Of a stretch of 64,000 nucleotides of DNA, positions 24,832 to 32,816 are shown piece by piece; within the stretch, counting starts at the first letter, position 1, and each line of letters starts with the position of its first letter. A program made the translations under genes and the position numbers. Source of the stretch: CAWIMX01 sp963837345 (GTDB lineage: Bacteria; Acidobacteriota; Vicinamibacteria; Vicinamibacterales; CAVVIG01). The notes under the pieces are model-generated. The model was given only the letters and a program-made list of their open reading frames with translations, was not told where the DNA came from and made no database searches. The stretch is from the NCBI GenBank assembly GCA_963837345.1, contig CAWIMX010000001.1, forward strand, positions 1,488,001 to 1,552,000. The letters are read 5' to 3'.

Positions 24832-26058
24832 ATGGCGGCTCTCCATCCATTCCGGGCGCTGCGCCCGACGCCCTCAGAGGCGGGCCGGGTTGCGGCCGTC
24901 CCCTACGACGTCGTCGATACCGAGGAAGCGCGGGCGCTGGCCTCGGGCAACCCGTTGAGCTTTCTCCACGTCTCACGCGCGGAGATCGACTTTCCACCCG
25001 GTCAGGATCCCCACGCCGACGCGGTGTATGGTCGCGCGGCCGACAACTTTGCGGCCCTGAAGCGCTCGGCCCTTGTCGTCGAGGAGGAGCCGAGCCTGTA
25101 CTTCTACCGCCTCCGCATGGGCGCGCACGAGCAGACCGGCCTCGCCGGCTGCTTTTCACTCGACGAGTACGATCGCGACGTCATCAAGAAGCACGAGCGC
25201 ACGCGCCGCGACAAGGAAGACGATCGCACGAGGCACATGCTGGCGCTCGGCGCGCAGACCGGTCCGGTGTTCCTCGTGTATCGCGCGCGGGACGAGGTGA
25301 ACCGTGTGGCGGCGGCCGTGACAGCCGGCGCGCCGCTCGTCGACTTCGAGGCGGAGGACGGCGTCCGCCACACGATGTGGCGGGCAACGGGCGCGGAGCG
25401 CGACCAGCTGGTTGCGGCGTTCGCCCGGATCCCCGCGCTCTACATCGCCGACGGTCATCACCGCGCGGCCAGTGCCGCGCGGGCGCGAACGACGCTGGCT
25501 TCGACCGGCGGCGCGGCGTCGGGATCGAACGCCGAGTCTCAAACGATGCTGGCGGTGGCCTTCCCGCACGATCAGGTGCAGGTCCTGCCCTACAATCGCG
25601 TCGTCAAGGATCTGGGGGGACAGTCGCCGGAGGCGTTCCTGGACGCGGTGCGCCGCGGCTTCGACGTGGCTCCCGGCCAGGCGTCGCCGCGATGCGCCGG
25701 CGAGATTTCGATGTATCTGAAGGGCGCATGGCGAACGCTGCAGAGCGGGGTGTCGCAGGGCCGGGGCGATGCGATCGCCTCGCTCGACGTGAGCATCTTG
25801 CAGGATCGTCTGCTCGCGCCCGTCCTCGGCATTGCCGACGTGCGCACCGACCCGCGCATCGACTTTGTCGGCGGGGCCCGCGGGACCGGCGAGCTCGAGC
25901 GGCTGGTCGACAGCGGCCGTGCGGCAGTGGCGTTCTCGATGTACCCCGTGAGTGTGGCCGCCTTGATGGCCGTCTCCGACGCGGGCGCGATCATGCCGCC
26001 CAAGAGCACCTGGTTCGAACCCAAGCTCCGCGACGGCCTGCTGTGCCATGAGATTTGA
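24832..26058 (+). CDS. DUF1015 family protein
   Basis: A 408-residue protein of the DUF1015 family, recognised from the ordered motifs AAVPYDVVDTEE, PLSFLHVSRAEID, LYFYR, KKHERTRRDKEDDRTRHML and IADGHHRAASA. The Lys/His/Arg-rich block and the DGHHR motif look like a phosphate- or nucleotide-handling site, but no activity is established to my knowledge. In other bacteria this family is commonly found beside serine biosynthesis genes, and here serC follows after 59 nt on the same strand. A role linked to phosphoserine metabolism is therefore a context inference. The full family length appears to be present. Confidence 0.88.
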   Translation: MAALHPFRALRPTPSEAGRVAAVPYDVVDTEEARALASGNPLSFLHVSRAEIDFPPGQDPHADAVYGRAADNFAALKRSALVVEEEPSLYFYRLRMGAHEQTGLAGCFSLDEYDRDVIKKHERTRRDKEDDRTRHMLALGAQTGPVFLVYRARDEVNRVAAAVTAGAPLVDFEAEDGVRHTMWRATGAERDQLVAAFARIPALYIADGHHRAASAARARTTLASTGGAASGSNAESQTMLAVAFPHDQVQVLPYNRVVKDLGGQSPEAFLDAVRRGFDVAPGQASPRCAGEISMYLKGAWRTLQSGVSQGRGDAIASLDVSILQDRLLAPVLGIADVRTDPRIDFVGGARGTGELERLVDSGRAAVAFSMYPVSVAALMAVSDAGAIMPPKSTWFEPKLRDGLLCHEI

Positions 26059-26117
26059 CCCGTTCACGAGGACATCTGCGCGATTCTTCGTGCCTTCGTG
26101 ATACCTGGAGCGTGATC

Positions 26118-27218
26118 GTGACAACCGTTCATCGCGTCTACAATTTCTCGGCGGGCCCGGCCGTGCTGCCGCTGCCGGTGCTCGAACAGATCCAGCGCGA
26201 GATGGTGGCGCTGCCCGGCGTCGGCATGTCGGTGCTCGAAATCAGCCATCGATCGAAAGCCTTCGAGGCGATCCTCGGCCAGGCCGACGCCGATCTCCGC
26301 GCGCTCGCGGGCATTCCCGCCGGCTACAAGGTGCTGTTCCTGCAGGGCGGGGCCAGCCTGCAGTTCTCCATGGTGCCGATGAACCTGCTCGGCCCCGGCG
26401 AGACGGCCGACTATATCGACACCGGATCCTGGGCGATCAAGGCGATCAAGGAGGCCCAGAAGGTCGGCACCGTGCACGTGGCGGCCTCCACCAAGAGCGA
26501 CAACTACACGCGGATTCCCGCCGCGTCCGAGCTGTCGCTGACCAGCGGCGCGGCCTACCTGCACATGACCTCGAACAACACGATCGAGGGCACCGAATTT
26601 TCGGCGCTTCCCGACGCCGGCGCTGCGCCCCTCGTGAGCGACACCTCGTCGGACATGTTCAGCGGCCCGATCGACGTCGCCCGGCACGCGCTCATCTACG
26701 CCGGGGCGCAGAAGAACATGGGGCCGGCCGGCCTCACGCTCGTGATCATCCGCGAGGATCTCGTCGCGCGCTCCGCCGGCCGCAAAGCCGCGATGCCGAC
26801 GATGCTCAACTATGCGGTGCATGCCGAGAACGGGTCGCTCTACAACACGCCGCCGGTGTTTGCGGTGTACGTGCTCGGCCTCGTGATGAAGTGGCTGCTC
26901 GAGCGGGGCGGCCTCCGGGCAATGGCCGAGGCCAACGCGGCCAAGGCGGCGCGGCTCTACGCCGAGATCGATCGGACCGGCTTCTATCGCGGCACGGCGC
27001 AGCCGGCCGATCGCTCGAAAATGAACGTCACGTTCCGCCTGCCGTCCGAAGAGCTCGAGAAGCGCTTCGTCGCCGACGCGGCGGCGGCCGGGCTCGATGG
27101 CCTGAAGGGGCACCGCTCCGTCGGCGGGATTCGCGCGTCCATCTACAACGCGTTTCCGAGCGAAGGCGTCGAGGCCCTCGTGGCGTTCATGCGGGAGTTC
27201 GAGCGCCGCTCGGGTTAG
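26118..27218 (+). CDS. serC: Phosphoserine aminotransferase
   Basis: A 366-residue PLP enzyme that converts 3-phosphohydroxypyruvate to phosphoserine in serine biosynthesis, and also acts in PLP synthesis in some bacteria. It starts with YNFSAGPAVLP and has GMSVLEISHRS, FLQGGASLQF, the TSNNTIEGTEF segment, SDTSSDMFS, and the PLP lysine in YAGAQKNMGPAG. All are diagnostic for SerC. GTG 26118 was preferred over GTG 26112 because GGAG at 26107-26110 lies 7 nt upstream. The length fits E. coli SerC (362 aa). The DUF1015 gene lies directly upstream, probably in one operon. Confidence 0.95.
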   Translation: MTTVHRVYNFSAGPAVLPLPVLEQIQREMVALPGVGMSVLEISHRSKAFEAILGQADADLRALAGIPAGYKVLFLQGGASLQFSMVPMNLLGPGETADYIDTGSWAIKAIKEAQKVGTVHVAASTKSDNYTRIPAASELSLTSGAAYLHMTSNNTIEGTEFSALPDAGAAPLVSDTSSDMFSGPIDVARHALIYAGAQKNMGPAGLTLVIIREDLVARSAGRKAAMPTMLNYAVHAENGSLYNTPPVFAVYVLGLVMKWLLERGGLRAMAEANAAKAARLYAEIDRTGFYRGTAQPADRSKMNVTFRLPSEELEKRFVADAAAAGLDGLKGHRSVGGIRASIYNAFPSEGVEALVAFMREFERRSG

Positions 27219-27329
27219 GGCTGGTTGCCGGAGTCGGCCTCCGAGCTCTTCCGTGTTACGATCATGCGTTTTGCCGTGTCGGCGCTCCGCGCGTCACGGT
27301 TTGGCAACACCCGTCCGGAGGGCCGCGTA

Positions 27330-28064
27330 GTGTTGGGATCGCTCGTCATCACACTCATCGTCGCCGCCGTCATCATTCAGATCGCCGTTTTCAGCACCAC
27401 CATCTATCTGCACCGCACCGCCACCCACAAGGCTCTCGAGCTTCATCCCGCCGTAGCCTGGCTGTTCCGATTTGCCCTGTGGCTCACGACGGGACTCGCC
27501 ACACGGGAGTGGGTGGCCGTGCATCGCAAACACCACGCCTTCACCGAGGAGGAGGGCGATCCCCACAGCCCTGTCCGTGAAGGGTTCTGGAAGGTCCAGC
27601 TCGGCAACATCTTCTACTACGTTCGCGAGGCTCGGAACCCTGCGGTGGTCGAGCGGTACGCGCGCGACATTCCGGAAGATTGGTCGGAGCGTCTGCTGTT
27701 CAAACACGGCTTCACGGGTCTCGGCATCGGCCTCCTCGCCGTCTGCTGGATGCTCGGCCTGTGGTGGGGCCTCCTGGCGGCAGCCATTCACGCCTTCATG
27801 TACATCTTCGTGCTGTCGTCGTCCATCAACGGGCTGTGTCACTACGTCGGGTACCGCAATTTCGACAACACCGCCACGAACATCCGGGTGATTGCGCTCC
27901 TGACCGGCGGCGAAGGGCTGCACAACAACCATCACGGACATCCTCGCAGCCCCAAGTTCAGTTTTCGGGCGAGCGAGTTCGATCCCGCCTGGGCGATCAT
28001 CAGGCTCCTGATCCTGGTGCACCTCGCGAAACCGTACAAGACGATCGAAGAGATGGCCGCGTAG
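27330..28064 (+). CDS. Fatty acid desaturase (acyl-CoA/acyl-lipid delta-9 type)
   Basis: A 244-residue integral membrane di-iron desaturase with the three histidine boxes HRTATH, HRKHH and HNNHH and four or more hydrophobic segments. Family members insert a cis double bond into saturated acyl chains and adjust membrane fluidity. GTG 27330 was chosen because GGAGGG lies about 8 nt upstream. An in-frame ATG at 27264 would add 22 residues but sits right behind a -10-like TACGAT, so it may lie before the transcript start. The gene is followed by a strong hairpin that serves mainly the convergent TonB gene. Confidence 0.88.
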   Translation: MLGSLVITLIVAAVIIQIAVFSTTIYLHRTATHKALELHPAVAWLFRFALWLTTGLATREWVAVHRKHHAFTEEEGDPHSPVREGFWKVQLGNIFYYVREARNPAVVERYARDIPEDWSERLLFKHGFTGLGIGLLAVCWMLGLWWGLLAAAIHAFMYIFVLSSSINGLCHYVGYRNFDNTATNIRVIALLTGGEGLHNNHHGHPRSPKFSFRASEFDPAWAIIRLLILVHLAKPYKTIEEMAA

Positions 28065-28065
28065 A

Positions 28066-28095
28066 CAAAAAAAGGGGGCCCGCGATGGGCCCCCT
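28066..28095 (-). terminator. Intrinsic terminator of the first TonB receptor gene
   Basis: On the minus strand the stem AGGGGGCCC / GGGCCCCCT (9 bp, 5-nt loop) is followed by a run of seven U. It lies 23 nt past the TonB receptor stop at 28118. On the plus strand the A-run precedes the hairpin, so termination is expected to be efficient only for the minus-strand transcript. Confidence 0.9.
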
Positions 28096-28117
28096 CGTCG
28101 TACCTGCCTGCGTACCT

Positions 28118-31100
28118 TCAGAACGTGAACTTGAGGCTGAACTGACCCTGCAATCCCGCCTGGTACAAGTCGGGCATGCCGTAGCGCGGGTCATAAGCGA
28201 ACGACCCTTCGGGTGATGCGAGAATCAGGGCGTTGTAGTCGTAGCCCTGAGCCAGATCCACCTTGCTGAGGTCGATCGCCGACGAGGCGCGCGCCAGACC
28301 GGCCCCGCGGTTCAGATTGTTGAACCTGTGCAGCACGGTCTTCTGGTTGAACAGGTTCAGGATGTTGAGCTCGAGTCGCAGCTTCCGGCCCGCCGCCAGC
28401 GGCAGCTCGTGCGAGACGAGCAGGTCGGTGCGGGTCAGGAACGGCGTCCGGCCCATGTCGCCGCGGCCGTCCACCAACACCTGGGTCTGGTTGAGCGTAT
28501 TCACGTACGTCGTCAGCGGCGTGCCGCTGCCCGCATAGAGAAACGCGCCAATCTGCGTGTTCGACGGGAAGCGTGTACGCACCGTACAGCTTCGCCACGA
28601 CCGGACGATCCGTGGCCAGACGACCGGTGACGTCCAGGTTGCCGTGCGAGTCCCACAGCACTTCGTCGATGTCCCAGGCGCGGTTGACGTTGCCGCCGGG
28701 GCGGGAAATGCTGCCGCTCTGCTGCTGCGCCGTGGACGAGCTCACGCCGGTGGTCGGCGTCAGGATTTCGTCCGAGTTGGCCAGGCCGGCGTAGTTGCCC
28801 CAAAGCCGGCTGATGGTGACGCTGCCGCTCGCGAACCAGTTCCGCGAGAAGCGGCGGCTGGCGGTCATTTCGAGGGCGTCGTACTTCCGCTTGGCTTTGG
28901 GTGTCGGGAAGTCGGTGGTTGCGCCCGAATGCGGGGTGATGAGGGCGCCGCCTTCTCCGGGATTGGCAATGTAGTAGACCTCGTCGCCGTTCACGATGGC
29001 GCCCAGGTCTTCGATCGTCCGGCCCAGGTTGTTGTGCACGTAGTGGAGCCCGACGACGGTCGTTGGCGTGGCCTGCCACTCGACGCCCGCGTTCGTGCTG
29101 TCCTGGTACATCGGCTTGATGAGCGGATCGACCGTTTCGAAGTTCGGCACGCGGCGGTCGCGGAACCCACTCGCGCTGCCCCAGAGATCAGCCCCGGGCT
29201 TGTTGTCGAGATTCAGGCCGTAGACATCGAGCGTGTCGAGCGCGCGGTAGTAGACGCGCCACGTGTCGGCGCCAAAGGATCCGCGCGACAGCTCGTACTT
29301 CGTCCAGTCGTAGTACCGGCCCCAGCTGCCGTACAGCTTGATTCGGCCGTCGCCATTCAGGTCGTACGTCGCGCCGAGCCGCGGCGCGAGCTTGTCGCCG
29401 AAGGTGAAGTGGAACGCGTCCGCCTTGATATCCGGCCGGAACGACGGCACGGTTTCGTTCTCCGTGCGGATGCCGAGGTTCATGGTCAGCCGTGGCGTGG
29501 GCGACCAGGCGTCCTGCACGAACAGCGAGATGATGTTCGCGCCGGCCAGGCCCTGCACGCCGCGATCGTTGACCTCGTAGTAGCCGTACGTGCCGGTGCC
29601 CGTCAGGCCGGTCACGCTGCTGGTGAACGACTTGCCCCAGTCGAGCAGCACGTACCCGCCGGGATAGTACGAGTTGACGTCGTTGGTCGTCCGCTGATAT
29701 CCGAATCCGCCCTTGAAACTGTGGGTGCCGGCGGCATCGAATGAGTGGATGTAATCAGCTTCGAAGTTGCCGCGCTTCGTCTTGTCGAACGCGGTGATCT
29801 GCGCCCTCGGCACGTTCTGGTAGTTCAGCGGCTGCTGAAGCGCCGCCGGGACTCCGGCCACCCCCACCGAGCTGGCGTTCCAAATCACGGACGTCGTGTC
29901 GGGAATGCCCGTATCGGCGTAGTTGTCGTAGAAGTAGCCGCCGCGCAGGCTCAGGTACGCCGCGCCCGTCAACCACAGGTCCACGTTTCCGCTGACATTC
30001 GTCTGGTCGGTCTTGAAGCCGCGGTTCAGGTTGACGGCGTTTCCAGCCTGGGAGCTGGAGATGCTGTTGCCCGTGAGGCCGTTGTAGGAAGGCAACGTGC
30101 CCGTCGTCCGCGTCGGCGTATAGAGGACGCTGCCGTTCGCCTGCAAGCGAGAGTTCTGATACGTGAGCTTGCCGAACAGCTGCGTGTTCAGCTGGTCGAG
30201 GTTGATGCTGCCGGGATCCGTTCCGCTCGCGAAGCCATAGTCGTTCGTGCGGCGGACGATCTGCGGCGAGTAGGACGCGAAGAAGAACAGCTTGTTCTGC
30301 ACGAGGGGCCCGCCGACCGAGCCGCCGAGCTCGTTGCGATTGTTCTTCTGCTTGGCGTCCTGCACGTAGATGGCCGACGCTTCGGTGACCGGGTCGAGCT
30401 GAAGGCGCTCGACCGGCCCAGCGCTCATGCCGTTGCCGTCGTAGTAGTAGTGCGCTTCACCGTGGAAGGTGTTGCCGCCCGACTTGGTCACCGCGCTGAT
30501 GACGCCGCCCAGCGCGCCGCCGTATTCGGCGTCGATCCCGCCCGTCTTGACCTGCACTTCCTGCACGTACTCGAACACCGTGTTCTGGCGCGACCGTCCG
30601 TTGATGAGGCTGTTGGTCACGACGCCGTCGACGGTGAAGGAGTTCTCCGCGCCGCTCGCGCCGTTCACCTGCAGACCGCCCTCGATCTCGCCCCGGTTCA
30701 CCGAAGGAGACGTCAGCGCGATGTCGGTGAAGTTGCGCGTCTTAGGCAGCAGGTCGAGCTCTTCGGAGGTGACATTGTGCGCGATCGTCACGCTCTTGAG
30801 GTCGATCTGCTTCTCGACGTCGGCCGTCACGTTGACCGTCTCGGTGACGGCGCCCACCTGAAGCTGGGCGTCCACGTTGAACGTGCGCCCGAGGAGCACC
30901 AGGACGTTCTCGACCGAGACCGCCTGGAAGCCGGACAGCTCGACCTTGACGTCATAGCGGCCCGGCGTCAGATCGGCGATGCGGTACGAACCGTCGCTCG
31001 TCGTGACCGTCGAGCGGCCGGCATTGGTCTCGCGGTTCACCGCGGTGACCGTGGCGCCTGGCACGGCGGCATTGCTGGAATCGGTGACCTTGCCAGCCAG

Positions 31101-31208
31101 GCCACCGAAACGTTCCTGCGCGCCGACTGGTGAAGCACTCACCAGTGCGAGCGTGAGGAACAGGACCGCGCTCAGGCGCAGTCCGGCTGCACTCAGTAGT
31201 CGCATCAT
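28118..31208 (-). CDS. TonB-dependent receptor, Oar-like (one frameshift in the given sequence)
   Basis: An outer-membrane receptor of about 1,029 residues. ATG 31208 follows AAGGAG by 9 nt and opens a signal peptide ending in PVGAQ. Residues of about 25-110 form a carboxypeptidase-regulatory-like beta-sandwich (LAGKVTDSSNAAVPGATVT). A plug domain follows (VNGASGAENSFTVDGV), then a large 22-strand-type barrel ending in QFSLKFTF, with the terminal Phe expected for outer-membrane insertion. The frame breaks at about 28570, where one extra C would need removal (ACG-C-TTCCCG) to join the main frame to the C-terminal 150 residues. Oar-like receptors import large substrates such as peptides or glycans in many Acidobacteriota. 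A GTTGTAACATC motif lies 95 nt upstream. Confidence 0.85.
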
Positions 31209-31303
31209 TGTGCGGGTCTCCTTGAGGAGTCTGTGACCAGATGCGTACATGGCGGGACGAATCCACGCACACACGTGGTGAACGACAGACTCGCAATGTG
31301 GTC

Positions 31304-31314
31304 GATGTTACAAC
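31304..31314 (-). promoter_or_regulatory. Conserved GTTGTAACATC motif upstream of TonB receptor 1
   Basis: Read on the minus strand as GTTGTAACATC, 95 nt before the start codon at 31208. Near-identical copies stand upstream of the other two TonB genes (39441-39452 and 42736-42747) at similar distance. It may be a core promoter with a TAACAT -10 or an activator site. Confidence 0.5.
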
Positions 31315-31428
31315 GAGGTGACTCAGCCTTTACGGGCTTTGAGGGGCTCTTCGGCGGCGGTTGTGAAGGGTCCTCTGGCAATCCAATAAAATGGATTTCA
31401 GGTATGTCTTTTTGTGAGAAAGCGACCT

Positions 31429-32760
31429 CTATGAAGGCGCGCCGCCACGCCGGCGGCCCCGGCGGCGCCGGCGGCGACGGCGCGGAGGTGTGGCCTCCGC
31501 GGCGGGCGTTTCGCTGTCGGGCGTGAGCGGCGCCTCGCGGGCCAGCGACACCCCGACGGCCTGCCAGTGCTCGACGGCGTCGGGCACGTCCCGATGGATC
31601 TCGATCCACGTCAGCGCGTCGCGGAAAGCTGCGCGGTGCAGCAGCGATCGTTGCACGCGCACGGGGCTGTTCACGTCGAGCAGACGCCGCTCCAGGGCCA
31701 GGATCTGGGCGAGACGCTCGACGTCGCGACGGGCGAGCGGCAGCTCGCCGAGCCGGGGCCCGTGGACGCGCTCGCTGCGACCGGCGGCGCGCGACGCCGG
31801 CCTCGCGCGCCGCGATGGCGGCGGCTGGACCTGAATCCCGAGCGGCACCAGGAGGCTCCCGAGCAGGACGGGGTTGCTCAGCGTTTCCGGCGTCGACTCG
31901 AAGCGGGCCCGATAGCGATCGAGCCTCGCGAGCGATTGCCAGAGCGCGTCGCCGGCTCCCTTGTGCAGCTCGGGCGACGTCGGCTCGAGCAGACCGGTCG
32001 CGGCCAGATCGCGAAACGTGCGCTCGGCGGATCCGGCCCGGAGAATCTTGTAGTACTCCTCGAGCATTCGCGGGGGCGCCGCCGTCGCGATCGCGCGTCG
32101 ATGACGGCCGATGGCCTCCCGGACCGGCTGATCGATCTGGAAGTCGAGACGCGAGGCGAGCGCCACGGCCCGGAGCATCCGCACCGGGTCCTCGAGGAAC
32201 CGCACGTTCGGATCGCCGATCGACCGGACGATCCGATCCCGCAGGTCGTCGAGGCCGCCGACGTAGTCGATGATGGCGAACGTCGCGATGTCGTAGAACA
32301 GCGCGTTGACGGTGAAATCGCGCCGGAACGCGTCCTGTTCGGGCGTGCCGAACGTGTTGTCGTGGTGCATCAGCCGCTCGCCTTCCGGCGTGGTCGGATC
32401 GGGAGCGGGCACGCCGTCCTGCACCACCTCTTCGCCGGGCCCGACCTGACGACGGAAGGTCGCCACCTCGATGACCTTCGTGCCGAACTTGACGTGGGCC
32501 AGGCGGAAGCGGCGGCCGATGATCCAGCAGTTGCGGAACAGGCGCTTGATCTGTTGCGGGTGGGCGGATGTGCCGACGTCGAAGTCCTTGGGCCGCCGGC
32601 CGAGCCAGAGGTCGCGCACGCTGCCGCCGACCAGGTACGACACGTGATCGGCCTGCCTCAGGCGGTAGAGCACCTTCAGGGCGTCGGGATCGATGTCCTT
32701 GCGGGAAATGGGGTGCTCAGCCCGCGGGATGATCCTGGGGTCGGTCATGCCAAGGGTCAT
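31429..32760 (-). CDS. pcnB: Poly(A) polymerase / CCA-adding-type nucleotidyltransferase (PcnB-like)
   Basis: A 443-residue class II nucleotidyltransferase. The start region HPISRKDIDPDALKVLYRL, GGSVRDLWLGRRPKDFDVGT (with the two metal-binding Asp) and LFRNCWIIGRRFRLAHVKFG match E. coli PcnB closely. The RDFTVNALFYD and RFLEDPVRMLRAVALASRL motifs also match. The family adds 3' poly(A) tails to RNA, promoting decay; in species lacking other enzymes, close relatives add CCA to tRNA. The last 20 residues are almost all Arg and Gly, as in other PcnB C-termini, and probably bind RNA. ATG 32760 is used, though an ATG four codons later (32748) is possible. polA lies 56 nt upstream in the same direction. 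Confidence 0.87.
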   Translation of the reverse strand: MTLGMTDPRIIPRAEHPISRKDIDPDALKVLYRLRQADHVSYLVGGSVRDLWLGRRPKDFDVGTSAHPQQIKRLFRNCWIIGRRFRLAHVKFGTKVIEVATFRRQVGPGEEVVQDGVPAPDPTTPEGERLMHHDNTFGTPEQDAFRRDFTVNALFYDIATFAIIDYVGGLDDLRDRIVRSIGDPNVRFLEDPVRMLRAVALASRLDFQIDQPVREAIGRHRRAIATAAPPRMLEEYYKILRAGSAERTFRDLAATGLLEPTSPELHKGAGDALWQSLARLDRYRARFESTPETLSNPVLLGSLLVPLGIQVQPPPSRRARPASRAAGRSERVHGPRLGELPLARRDVERLAQILALERRLLDVNSPVRVQRSLLHRAAFRDALTWIEIHRDVPDAVEHWQAVGVSLAREAPLTPDSETPAAEATPPRRRRRRRRGRRRGGAPS

Positions 32761-32816
32761 TCTACCTGTGCGCCGGGCTCACCCCACGGCGCGAACCGAC
32801 GCCGGTGCCGCGACCC

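Noticed and set aside
27225..27329. Longer N-terminus for the desaturase (TTG 27225 or ATG 27264)
   Set aside because: The extra residues are Arg-rich and non-helical, and ATG 27264 sits one base behind a -10-like TACGAT. GTG 27330 has a good ribosome site.
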